10,803 bases of DNA, taken from positions 1 to 10,803 of the forward strand of contig CAZYPK010000171.1 of NCBI GenBank assembly GCA_964649195.1, written 5' to 3'. This stretch comes from JTS-RE9 sp964649195. GTDB taxonomy: Bacteria > Planctomycetota > Phycisphaerae > Phycisphaerales > Phycisphaeraceae. The position numbers were made by a program, and so were the translations under genes. Below are positions 1-8,421 of this stretch, piece after piece (position 1 is the first letter of the stretch; each line of letters begins with the position of its first letter). The notes beneath the pieces are model-generated. The model was not told the origin of the DNA. It was given only the letters and a program-made list of their open reading frames with translations, and ran no database searches.

Positions 1-82
1 AAGTTGAAGGACATACGTCGATGCCGATGAGACGGCTTGTAGCGTTGTAGTATTATTTAGTGGAGTGAAATGAGGTGAAGTC

Positions 83-376
83 ATGACCATGATCAAACGA
101 GGCAAGAAAAAGATGGCTGCCAGGCACCGCTTCAAGTCGCTGTCGTTGGCGGGTCATCCGCAAACGGAATCGGAGTGGAATCGTCTGAAACGCCGCATTG
201 ACAAGCGCTATCCCGCAGGGCGTTTTGTGGCCGTTGAAAATGGTGAGTTCCTCGCCGACGGCGCGACGTTTCGCGAGGTGCATGACACGCTCAACGCGAT
301 GGGCAAGACGTCCCGAAGCATTGCGGTCATCCAGGCAGGGGTTCCTTTTGACCCGCCCGCGACGATCATTCTTTGA
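83..376 (+). CDS. Small DUF5678-like protein
   Basis: This is a 97-residue soluble protein of unknown function. Residues 43-86 (RYPAGRFVAVENGEFLADG, then a helix and a SIAVIQAG strand) resemble the DUF5678 pattern, in which a short 'YPGKWVAI-NG-vlasG' hairpin is followed by an EV-containing helix and a final strand. The family match is from memory and the function is unknown. The N-terminus is very basic (KRGKKK, then RHRFK). The start at 83 is supported by a Shine-Dalgarno-like GAGGTGA at 73-79. A second ATG at 89 would shorten the protein by only two residues. A weak -10-like TATTAT lies at 51-56 without a convincing -35. The next gene, an aspartic protease, starts 18 nt after the stop, so the two are probably co-transcribed and this protein may be its partner or substrate, which is inference only. 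Confidence 0.75.
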   Translation: MTMIKRGKKKMAARHRFKSLSLAGHPQTESEWNRLKRRIDKRYPAGRFVAVENGEFLADGATFREVHDTLNAMGKTSRSIAVIQAGVPFDPPATIIL

Positions 377-394
377 TGATGAGGATGAGTCGGC

Positions 395-802
395 ATGAAA
401 CTCCCGGGACAATTACGTGAGTACCGCGGATTCCCACAGCGGGCATGGATGCGTATCCGATTGCAGTCGCTGGAGGACGAAATAGTGGAAATGGATGCCA
501 TGATCGATACCGGCTGCCCTTATTCCATCGTTTTGGATGACCGGTTGTTTGAGCGTTTCATGCATCGCTACATCAAGTCCGTGGAGAGCAACTTCGGACT
601 TCTCGCCGGCGGTTGGCTGCGTGCCATCGTGCCGGGCACGCGGTTGAATGCCGATGTCGTCGGCTACGGCAGCAGCACCATCCTTCGTTTGTTGCACGCA
701 AGTGATCGCCGCTTCGAAGGACTCATTGGACTGCCGTTGCTTCGGATGCTTGAGTACGGCGGCGACGCCACACGATTCTGGATTCGTGATTCGTCAAGGT
801 GA
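395..802 (+). CDS. Retropepsin-like (clan AA) aspartic protease domain protein
   Basis: This 135-residue single-domain protein has the hallmarks of the bacterial retropepsin-like (clan AA) family: a hydrophobic strand leading into the catalytic motif D38-T39-G40 (AMIDTGCPYSIVL), and a C-terminal GLIGLPLLRMLEYGGD segment like the 'GllG.d.L..f' hydrophobic-Gly motif of these folds. Such proteins carry one Asp each and would work as homodimers, as retroviral proteases do. The substrate is unknown. No signal peptide or membrane segment is seen, so it should be cytoplasmic. The start follows a GAGGATGAG purine stretch at 381-389. It is 18 nt downstream of the DUF5678-like gene and 40 nt upstream of the DUF1501 gene on the same strand. 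The family call is good; activity is not proven. Confidence 0.8.
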   Translation: MKLPGQLREYRGFPQRAWMRIRLQSLEDEIVEMDAMIDTGCPYSIVLDDRLFERFMHRYIKSVESNFGLLAGGWLRAIVPGTRLNADVVGYGSSTILRLLHASDRRFEGLIGLPLLRMLEYGGDATRFWIRDSSR

Positions 803-842
803 TTCAACGCGGTTCGATATGCAACGAACTTGGAGTATTTCA

Positions 843-2309
843 ATGTCGCAATCTCTTTCATCCTCCCTCCTCTCCCGTCGCGCCCTCCTCGCCCGCTCCG
901 GCGGCGGCATCGGCATGCTCGGCCTCGCCAGCCTGCTCAACGACCAGGGCATGCTCGGCAGCGCGATGGCCGCCGATGAAAACCAGAACCCCACCAATCC
1001 CCTGGCCGCGCGTCAGCCCCATTTCGCCGCCAAGGCCAAGGCGGTCATCTGGCTCTTCATCAACGGCGGGCCGTCCCACGTCGATACCTGGGACTACAAG
1101 CCGCAGCTCGCCAAGCGCGACGGCCAGACCCTCGAAGGCTTCGACAAGAACACCGGCTTCTTCGCCGATGCCGTCGGCGGACTCATGAAGTCGCCCTTTG
1201 AGTTCAAGCAGCATGGCCAGTGCGGCAAGCACGTCTCCTCCCTCTTTCCCCACATGGCCAAGCATGTGGACAAGATGGCCTTCATTCACTCGCTTCACAC
1301 CGAGTCCAACAACCACAGCCCGGCCCTCTTCATGATGCAGTCGGGCCTGCCCCGCATGGGCTTCCCCTGCGTCGGCTCGTGGGTCACCTACGGCCTGGGC
1401 TGCGAATCGCAGAACCTGCCCGCCTTCGTCGTCATGTCCGATCCCAAGGGCCGCGGCCTGCCCAAGGGCCATGCCGCCAACTGGGGCGCCGGTTTTCTGC
1501 CAAGCGTGTATCAAGGCACCTACCTCCGTCCGCAAGGCGTCGCCATCGACAACCTCGTCCGCACCGGCACCATGGGTGATGACCAGCAGCGGGCGCAGCT
1601 CAATCTGCTCAAAAAACTCAACCAGCAGCATTTCGAAGCCAGGGAAGCCGAGTCCGAGCTGGCTGCGAGAATCGAAAGCTTCGAGCTGGCCTACCGCATG
1701 CAAACCGCGGCGCCCGAAGCGCTCGATTTGAGCAGCGAGCCGCAGCACATCAAAGACCTCTACGGCATCGATGCCCCGCACTGCCAGCACTTCGCCCGTC
1801 AATGCCTGACCGCCCGCCGAATGGTCGAGCGCGGCGTCCGCTTCGTCCAGATCTACTCCGGCGGCATGGACAACCAACTCTCCTGGGACGGTCACAACGA
1901 CATCGTCGGCAACCACGGCGGCTTCGCCCAGGAAACCGATCAGCCCATCGCCGCGCTGCTCGAAGACCTCGCCCAGCGCGGCTTGCTCGATTCCACCCTC
2001 GTCATCTGGGGCGGCGAGTTCGGCAGGCTCCCCATCGCCCAGAAAGCGGCGAAACCAGGCCGCGATCACAACCCCCACGCCTTCACCATGTGGCTCGCCG
2101 GCGGCGGCGCCAAGGGCGGCGTCACCCACGGCGAAACCGATGACATCGGCCACAAGGCCGCCGTGGACCGCGTCACCGTCAACGACATCCACGCGACGAT
2201 CCTGCACCTGATGGGCCTGGATCACAAGAAGCTGACCTATACCTACAACGGAAGAAGGTTCCGATTGACGGACGTGGCGGGCGAGCTGATCAGAACGGTG
2301 ATGGCGTGA
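843..2309 (+). CDS. Tat-exported DUF1501 family protein
   Basis: This 488-residue protein belongs to DUF1501, a family related to the sulfatase/alkaline-phosphatase fold and expanded in planctomycetes; its biochemical role is unknown. An N-terminal twin-arginine signal (SRRALL at 11-16, then a Gly/Leu-rich stretch ending at AMAA near 44) predicts export already folded. Family motifs include NGGPSHVDTWD (74-84), HTESNNHSP (152-160), WDGHND (358-363), GGEFGR (400-405), GRDHNPHAF (416-424) and DRVTVNDIHATILHLMGLDH (452-471). The start at 843 is chosen because GGAG sits at 832-835, 7 nt upstream, and because the Tat motif then lies at the usual position; an in-frame ATG at 819 lacks this. DUF1501 genes usually follow a DUF1549/DUF1553 cytochrome-type gene in one operon, but none is present here. 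Translation is GC-rich throughout with no frame break. Confidence 0.93.
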   Translation: MSQSLSSSLLSRRALLARSGGGIGMLGLASLLNDQGMLGSAMAADENQNPTNPLAARQPHFAAKAKAVIWLFINGGPSHVDTWDYKPQLAKRDGQTLEGFDKNTGFFADAVGGLMKSPFEFKQHGQCGKHVSSLFPHMAKHVDKMAFIHSLHTESNNHSPALFMMQSGLPRMGFPCVGSWVTYGLGCESQNLPAFVVMSDPKGRGLPKGHAANWGAGFLPSVYQGTYLRPQGVAIDNLVRTGTMGDDQQRAQLNLLKKLNQQHFEAREAESELAARIESFELAYRMQTAAPEALDLSSEPQHIKDLYGIDAPHCQHFARQCLTARRMVERGVRFVQIYSGGMDNQLSWDGHNDIVGNHGGFAQETDQPIAALLEDLAQRGLLDSTLVIWGGEFGRLPIAQKAAKPGRDHNPHAFTMWLAGGGAKGGVTHGETDDIGHKAAVDRVTVNDIHATILHLMGLDHKKLTYTYNGRRFRLTDVAGELIRTVMA

Positions 2310-2315
2310 GAGGCA

Positions 2316-2409
2316 CGCGCAGCGAGAACGCTGCGGCTATGACCAAGCCGCATCGTTTTCCAAAGCCGCAGCGTCCTTCCTTTAATAGCCGCAGCGTCCT
2401 CGCTGCGCG
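2316..2409. repeat. Nested 25-nt inverted repeat, copy pair 1
   Basis: Two 25-nt arms (2316-2340 and 2385-2409) are inverted copies with a single mismatch and a 44-nt spacer. Each arm is itself a hairpin: CGCAGCG, a 4-nt loop and CGCTGCG. The only difference between the arms falls in the loop. The spacer holds two partial copies of the unit (AAGCCGCATCG near 2345 and AAGCCGCAGCGTCC near 2364). The element fills the gap between the convergent DUF1501 and zinc-ribbon genes, starting 6 nt after the DUF1501 stop, so it could help transcription end in both directions. There is no U-tract, so a classical intrinsic terminator is unlikely. A closely related pair is at 8321-8375. Confidence 0.85.
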
Positions 2410-2460
2410 TCCGCGCGGGATTTTCGCGGACCGTTCATGTGTTTCAACGAAATGGAAAAC

Positions 2461-3756
2461 TCAAGGCTCCGGCTGATCTTCAGGAGCTGTGATCGTTGGC
2501 GCATACAACGCCGGATCGCCCCTCTTTTTCCACTCATCGAATTCCTTCAGATACTTGACGGCCCGCCCGGCCTTGGCTTGCAGCAGCGGGTCGGCGCTTG
2601 ATTGCCATTCGGCGAGCAGTGCCTGCCAGCGCGGGGCGTCGCGGTATTCCAACTCCCCGATGAGATATTCCTCCCGGTCCACGGGAGATTCGCGGTAACA
2701 GTCGGCGATCATCGACCAGACTGTTGCATCGGTGGGGGATGCGTGGATGGCGATGCGGCCAATGTCGGGATCGTTGTGCCTCATCAGTTGTGTCAGAATT
2801 TTTGACGCCTTGTCAGGATCGATTCCCCAGAGGCAAGAGAGCGCGGCATCTGTGTATTGGTAATCCGACGCGATACTGGCCAGTGTTTCACTCAGTTGGA
2901 TCAATTCTGATTCTGGAATTCGGGAGGCATGGCGTGCCAGGATGTCAATGGCGATCCTCCTTGCGTCTGTGGCATAGGTCGGTAAATGCGGTGCTTGGGC
3001 GTGATCACGCCGGGCAATTTCAAGCAGGCGGCGAAGATCGGAATCCGAGGGTTTAAGGTCCTTCATCCGATGCCAGAAGACGGCCAAATGCATCACCATC
3101 ACATCGGGGTCATGTATTCCGGTTCGAAGTATGCCCTGAGCATCGGATCGTAACGTGTCGTAGTTCTGCAAGATGTCTGCGGCCAGCCACATCGCCCGTT
3201 TACGCTGAATCGGATCATCTGAACGGGAATCGCGGGCAAGTTGGTTCACGAACCACCGGGCCTGCCATGTGTCCAGCAGGATGAGCGGTGGCTTCGGGTT
3301 GATGAATTGAGATGGCCAGGCCCACTGCCCGCCGAAATCGCTCCGTGTTTCATCGCTTAACCACGGCCACACCGCCAGCCGCACCGTGTCCGGGATCGCC
3401 GCGATAGGCCACGATTCTTTTGCATTCTCCATCCGCACCCGCACATCCGGCGACAGCAGCAGATACAGCGAAGCCCACACCATCAGCCCGCCCAGCACGA
3501 TTCGCTTCCATCCCTTGCGCGCTCGGTGCAGCAGCTTTATATGCCTGTGTTCATGGCCGCATTCCGGGCACTTGCGCGACGGGTCATCCGGCTTCATGCC
3601 GCTCATGTCATACCGGCACCGCCGGCAGCGCGGCGTCTTCGTGCCGTAGCGCCACCGGTCGCCGATTAAGCCGAGGATGACAAACAACAACCCCGCGAAG
3701 ATCAAGCCAATCGCGACCGTCCAGTAGCCGGAGTTTGAGGCAAGCCATTCGAGCAT
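2461..3756 (-). CDS. Membrane-anchored zinc-ribbon protein with helical-repeat domain
   Basis: This 431-residue protein of unknown function has a hydrophobic helix (about 11-32), a four-cysteine zinc ribbon (C44-x2-C47 ... C63-x2-C66, in CRRCRYD...CPECGHEH), a second hydrophobic helix (about 84-102), then a long soluble region. Residues 180-405 look like a series of paired helices of the HEAT/armadillo type (for example RKRAMWLAADIL, ARRIAIDILARH, LLQAKAGRAVKYL). The zinc ribbon would sit between the two membrane helices on the cytoplasmic side. Ribbons of this kind are frequent in planctomycete membrane proteins. The frame stays open to 3879, but the extra 41 residues (MENSNWQISNSKQ...) are translated from an AT-rich repeat-like tract, so I place the start at 3756. 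No clear Shine-Dalgarno supports it, and the exact start is uncertain. The gene is divergent from lepA. Confidence 0.8.
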   Translation of the reverse strand: MLEWLASNSGYWTVAIGLIFAGLLFVILGLIGDRWRYGTKTPRCRRCRYDMSGMKPDDPSRKCPECGHEHRHIKLLHRARKGWKRIVLGGLMVWASLYLLLSPDVRVRMENAKESWPIAAIPDTVRLAVWPWLSDETRSDFGGQWAWPSQFINPKPPLILLDTWQARWFVNQLARDSRSDDPIQRKRAMWLAADILQNYDTLRSDAQGILRTGIHDPDVMVMHLAVFWHRMKDLKPSDSDLRRLLEIARRDHAQAPHLPTYATDARRIAIDILARHASRIPESELIQLSETLASIASDYQYTDAALSCLWGIDPDKASKILTQLMRHNDPDIGRIAIHASPTDATVWSMIADCYRESPVDREEYLIGELEYRDAPRWQALLAEWQSSADPLLQAKAGRAVKYLKEFDEWKKRGDPALYAPTITAPEDQPEP

Positions 3757-3837
3757 GGGGTTCGAGCCGCGCACAGATGTGTGCGTTGGCCATGTTACTT
3801 CAAGGCCATCATTGTTTTTTCCATTTCCGCATTTTGG

Positions 3838-3880
3838 AGCTTGTTTGGAATTTGAGATTTGCCAGTTGGAGTTTTCCAAC
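3838..3880. repeat. Degenerate AT-rich heptad-like tract
   Basis: This AT-rich patch in the divergent zinc-ribbon/lepA intergenic region contains GGAATTTGAGATTT and TTGGAGTTTTCC. These words resemble the reverse complement of the 7-mer array after lepA (TCAAATC units at 5903-5937). It looks like a decayed member of the same repeat family. It matters because it creates a false N-terminal extension for the zinc-ribbon gene. The similarity is short, so this is tentative. Confidence 0.35.
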
Positions 3881-3952
3881 GAAAGCGGTCTGGAGAATCA
3901 AACGGCCCTCTGTCACGCCGCCGCCGATCTCCTCCCGACGGGCCTTTCCTGC

Positions 3953-3958
3953 TACAAT
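3953..3958 (+). promoter_or_regulatory. Candidate -10 box upstream of lepA
   Basis: TACAAT (5/6 to the sigma70-type -10 consensus) lies 42 nt before the lepA ATG. No good -35 is seen 16-18 nt upstream, where the DNA is GC-rich. An identical TACAAT hexamer precedes the DUF2238 gene at 9990-9995, which modestly raises the chance that both are real. Confidence 0.35.
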
Positions 3959-4000
3959 TCCTCTTCTGTCCCCCGCGCCCATGCTTTGAGCTTACGCCCC

Positions 4001-5836
<1,836 letters not shown>

Positions 5837-5841
5837 AATAA

Positions 5842-5937
5842 GTTCTGAGTTTCGAGTTTCGAGTTCTGAGTTCTGAGTTCTGAGTTCTGAGTTTTTCGGA
5901 TTTCAAATCTCAAATCTCAAATCTCAAATCTCAAATT
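5842..5937. repeat. Two facing arrays of 7-bp tandem repeats
   Basis: Seven tandem 7-mers at 5842-5890 (order GTTCTGA, GTTTCGA, GTTTCGA, then GTTCTGA four times) are followed after 12 nt by five tandem 7-mers at 5903-5937 (TCAAATC four times, then TCAAATT). Read on the opposite strand the second array is GATTTGA, so the two arrays are inverted relatives of one another with different consensus letters. AT-rich degenerate copies (CCAATCTCCAATCTCAAATTG) continue to about 5963. The array begins 5 nt after the lepA stop and ends close to the SDR stop codon, filling the convergent gap. No ORF or terminator with a U-tract is evident. Confidence 0.9.
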
Positions 5938-5969
5938 TCCATTCCAATCTCCAATCTCAAATTGTTCCT

Positions 5970-6827
5970 TCACAACCTTCTGATGTGATACCCGCCATCC
6001 ACATCGATCACCGCCCCCGTCGAATAGGGCAGCGCCCCATCGACGATCGCCCCCACCGCCTTGGCCACATCCTCCGGCCGGCCCCACCGCGCGATCGGCA
6101 GCATGTCCCCCTCGGTGATCAGCGCGTCGTACTTGCTCTTCGCATTGCGGGCCATGTCGGTGTCGATGATGCCCGGACGAATCTCATAGACGTTGATGCC
6201 CTCGGCGGCGAGCCTCGCCGCAAATAGCCGCGTCATCATCGACATGCCCGCCTTGGCGATGCAGTACTGGCTGCGATGCACGCTCACCGCGTAGGCGGAG
6301 ATGGAGTTGATGTTGATGATGATGGCCGGGTGTCGGGTTTCGGGTATCGGGTTTCGGGTTGTTGTCTGCGCTTCATCTTCACTCTGCTTTTCGACACCCG
6401 ACACCCGATACCCGACACCCGCCTTGATCATTTCCTTCGCCACGAGCTGCGTGAGGAAGAACGGGCCTTTCAGGTTGGTATCCATCACGCGATCGTAGAT
6501 TTCCTCATCGGCATCGAGCAGATCATCGCGCCTTGATGGCGGGATGCCTGCGTTGTTGATGTGTACATGGATGGCGCCGAAGGCTTTGAGCGATTCATCG
6601 ACGAGACGCCGCCGATCCTCGGCGCGGCCGATGTCCGCCTGCACCGCGATGGCGCCGCCGCCCGCCTGCCCGACGAGCGCGACGGTTTCGTCGGCGGCAG
6701 CGAGATTGCCCAGGTAATTGACGATGACGTTGAAGCGGCGCGAACCCAGTGCGACCGCGATGGCGCGGCCGATGCCGCGCGATGCGCCGGTGATCAGTGC
6801 GGTGCGGGATGGTGAAGTTTGCGACAT
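5970..6827 (-). CDS. Short-chain dehydrogenase/reductase with an in-frame repeat insertion
   Basis: A classical SDR oxidoreductase of 285 residues with a Rossmann NAD(P)-binding motif TGASRGIG (13-20), NNAG (91-94), structural N118 (DTNLKG), catalytic S175, Y188 and K192 (YCIAK), and a C-terminal DVDGGYHIRRL. Relatives include FabG and KduD; the sequence does not fix the substrate. It starts 3 nt after the stop of the GH88 hydrolase, so the two are translationally coupled, which favours a role in sugar/uronate catabolism, for example a KduD-like ketodeoxyuronate reductase (inference). The odd feature is residues about 138-167, between MIKAG and AIIININS, which are absent from ordinary SDRs and are encoded by the 7-mer inverted array at 6327-6421. 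All catalytic residues remain in frame. The loop lies just before the strand carrying the active-site serine and may or may not be tolerated. Confidence 0.9.
   Translation of the reverse strand: MSQTSPSRTALITGASRGIGRAIAVALGSRRFNVIVNYLGNLAAADETVALVGQAGGGAIAVQADIGRAEDRRRLVDESLKAFGAIHVHINNAGIPPSRRDDLLDADEEIYDRVMDTNLKGPFFLTQLVAKEMIKAGVGYRVSGVEKQSEDEAQTTTRNPIPETRHPAIIININSISAYAVSVHRSQYCIAKAGMSMMTRLFAARLAAEGINVYEIRPGIIDTDMARNAKSKYDALITEGDMLPIARWGRPEDVAKAVGAIVDGALPYSTGAVIDVDGGYHIRRL
6327..6421. repeat. Heptad inverted-repeat element inside the SDR gene
   Basis: Five 7-mers on the left (CGGGTGT, CGGGTTT, CGGGTAT, CGGGTTT, CGGGTTG; 6327-6361) face four on the right (ACACCCG, ACACCCG, ATACCCG, ACACCCG; 6394-6421). 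The right array is the reverse complement of the left type, with a 32-nt spacer between. The same plan (facing 7-mer arrays) occurs at 5842-5937 and 8858-9054, where it is intergenic. Here it sits within coding DNA and contributes about 30 codons with no stop. Confidence 0.9.
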
Positions 6828-6830
6828 GAT

Positions 6831-8234
6831 TTAACGATCGAAGAAGGTCATGTAATCACCGCGCGCCATTCGCTGAATCAGCGCCGCCAGTTCGATGGCG
6901 TGATAGTCGCCCCACATGGATGACTCGCCGCAGGGAACCTTGCGGCCGCGCGGGATATGGTCCCATCCGTTGGGGCGGTGGTAAACGCTGTGCAGGATCA
7001 GGCCTTCGTGTTTGCTGTTCGTCGAAAGATACGGTTCCGCGAACAGCGTCCTGGCGATGGTGAGGCCGGCGGCGAGATATTTTTTTCCTTTCGATTTTCC
7101 AAGGTGTTTGCCCAATCGAATGAGTCCTTGCGCCGCGATCGCCGCTGCGGAGGAATCGACCGGTTCGTGATCGTTGAACGGCTCGGCGTCACGGTCGCGC
7201 CAGTCGCCCAGTTGCGACAGGCCCGGTGCGCCATCGTCCCAGTAAGGGATGCCGTCGCGGGCGGTGACGTCGTGGATGTAGTGGTCGGCGGTGGCGCGGG
7301 CGGCGGCGAGATACGTGGCCTTCACGTTGTCCGTTGCGAAGCCGCAAGCGGCTTGGAAATCGCGCGAAGGAATCGCGTCCATCAATTCAAGATGTTCTGC
7401 GTAACCGAGCACCGCCCACGCCAAGCCGCGCGTCCACGTTGAGAACGGTGAGTAGCCTTGCTGCGTCGAACGACAGCGGAACCGGCCGTCGTTGCGATTG
7501 AAGACGGCTTCGTGAGAAGTCCGGCCTCGCACATCGTAATGATGCTCGGAATCCCCGTGAAACACGATGTATTGACTCGTCGCCAGTCCATGCAGGATCG
7601 CCCGCTTGAGCAGATTCGCGGCCTTGTCATTTTCGTGCATCAGCACATGACCAAGCTGCCAGGCAAGGCTGAGGCTGCGCGTGGTGCGCATCGTGTCCAC
7701 GAATAACGAGTGCGGCCCGTTGAAGGAGTAAATGTAGCCCAGGCTCGTTGCGTTCGCCGAGTGTTTTGAGGGTTCCTTGACCGCGATGCCTGACCACCTC
7801 GCCGCCTGCACCGCGCCGCTGGCCTTGAGCGCCATCTCGTAAAAGTTCATCTCCCACTCGTTCTGCTGAATGCGGCCTTCGCGCATGAGCCTGCGCAGAT
7901 TCCCATACGTGGAGATGTTGTTAAAACCGTGATCGTGAACGCCCATGTGCGTGACATGCGCGGCCATGTGATCGAGCGTGCGCCGGCGGCCCAGTTCGAG
8001 AAGCTTGCGATCATCGGCGCCATCGAAGCAGAGGAGAGCGGAGCCGTATTGGAAACCCTGGGTCCACTCGGTCCAGCCGCGCGAGGTGTATTGGCCGTTT
8101 ACGGTGAAGACGGGCGTGCCCTGCGCGGGGTTCCATCGCTTGTCGATGGCGCGAACTTTTTTGCAGGCCAGTTCGAGCACGCGATTGCACTGCGGCAGCA
8201 GGTCGGCGGGTTGGAGGGTGGTGTTGATCTGCAT
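6831..8234 (-). CDS. GH88 family unsaturated glucuronyl hydrolase-like protein
   Basis: This 467-residue protein matches glycoside hydrolase family 88, which hydrates and cleaves the unsaturated uronic acid left at the non-reducing end by polysaccharide lyases. Family signs: HDHGF with D101 in the place of the catalytic Asp of the HDLGF motif; VDTM with D180 as the second conserved Asp; QGYSPFSTWTRGLAW (259-273); PVDSSAAAIAAQGL (358-371); and WGDYHAIEL (441-449). The alternating helix-rich pattern fits an (alpha/alpha)6 barrel. It is longer than the Bacillus enzyme (about 377 residues, from memory). No signal peptide is seen, so it should act in the cytoplasm on imported oligosaccharides. The start at 8234 has no Shine-Dalgarno and is uncertain. 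The SDR gene follows after 3 nt. No lyase, transporter or sulfatase lies within the window. Confidence 0.85.
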   Translation of the reverse strand: MQINTTLQPADLLPQCNRVLELACKKVRAIDKRWNPAQGTPVFTVNGQYTSRGWTEWTQGFQYGSALLCFDGADDRKLLELGRRRTLDHMAAHVTHMGVHDHGFNNISTYGNLRRLMREGRIQQNEWEMNFYEMALKASGAVQAARWSGIAVKEPSKHSANATSLGYIYSFNGPHSLFVDTMRTTRSLSLAWQLGHVLMHENDKAANLLKRAILHGLATSQYIVFHGDSEHHYDVRGRTSHEAVFNRNDGRFRCRSTQQGYSPFSTWTRGLAWAVLGYAEHLELMDAIPSRDFQAACGFATDNVKATYLAAARATADHYIHDVTARDGIPYWDDGAPGLSQLGDWRDRDAEPFNDHEPVDSSAAAIAAQGLIRLGKHLGKSKGKKYLAAGLTIARTLFAEPYLSTNSKHEGLILHSVYHRPNGWDHIPRGRKVPCGESSMWGDYHAIELAALIQRMARGDYMTFFDR

Positions 8235-8263
8235 GAAATGACGCTCTGCTTTTTCGCAGTGAT

Positions 8264-8320
8264 GTTCTCGTTGATTTTTTTGGCCGCTGATTTTTTAGCC
8301 GCACGTTCTCGTTGATTTTT
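8264..8320. repeat. 16-bp direct repeat with degenerate palindrome units
   Basis: The 16-mer GTTCTCGTTGATTTTT occurs at 8264-8279 and again at 8305-8320, with a 25-nt spacer containing GGCCGCTGATTTTTT and TAGCCGC. The segment TAGCCGCACGTTCTCGTTG looks like a decayed version of the 25-nt unit found intact at 8321, immediately next to it. It lies between hisI and the GH88 gene and upstream of the GH88 start on the minus strand. Confidence 0.7.
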
Positions 8321-8375
8321 ATAGCCGCGGCGTCCTCGCCGCGCGTCGGGCGCGCGGCGAGGACGCCGCGGCTAT
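8321..8375. repeat. Nested 25-nt inverted repeat, copy pair 2 (perfect)
   Basis: Arms 8321-8345 and 8351-8375 are perfect 25-bp inverted repeats around a 5-nt loop (TCGGG). Each arm is itself a hairpin, CGCGGCG-TCCT-CGCCGCG. Compared with the pair at 2316-2409, the stem changes A to G and T to C at paired positions, so pairing is kept. It lies between the hisI stop (8422) and the GH88 start on the minus strand. On either strand the 3' side lacks a U-tract (minus strand continues AAAAATC), so it is not a standard intrinsic terminator. Confidence 0.93.
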
Positions 8376-8421
8376 GAAGGAATACGGATCGTGAAGCGAT
8401 GATTCTTCAGTTCACTTCTCA

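Noticed and set aside
858..2225. Long open frame on the minus strand opposite the DUF1501 gene
   Set aside because: It is low-complexity (Gly/Ala/Asp/Val-rich) with no recognisable motif; such antisense frames are common opposite GC-rich genes, and the plus-strand product is clearly real.
5842..5937. CRISPR array
   Set aside because: The repeats are 7-mers with no spacers and no cas genes are present.
8321..8375. Rho-independent terminator
   Set aside because: The hairpin is strong, but no U-tract follows it on either strand; the T-run lies on the 5' side in plus orientation.
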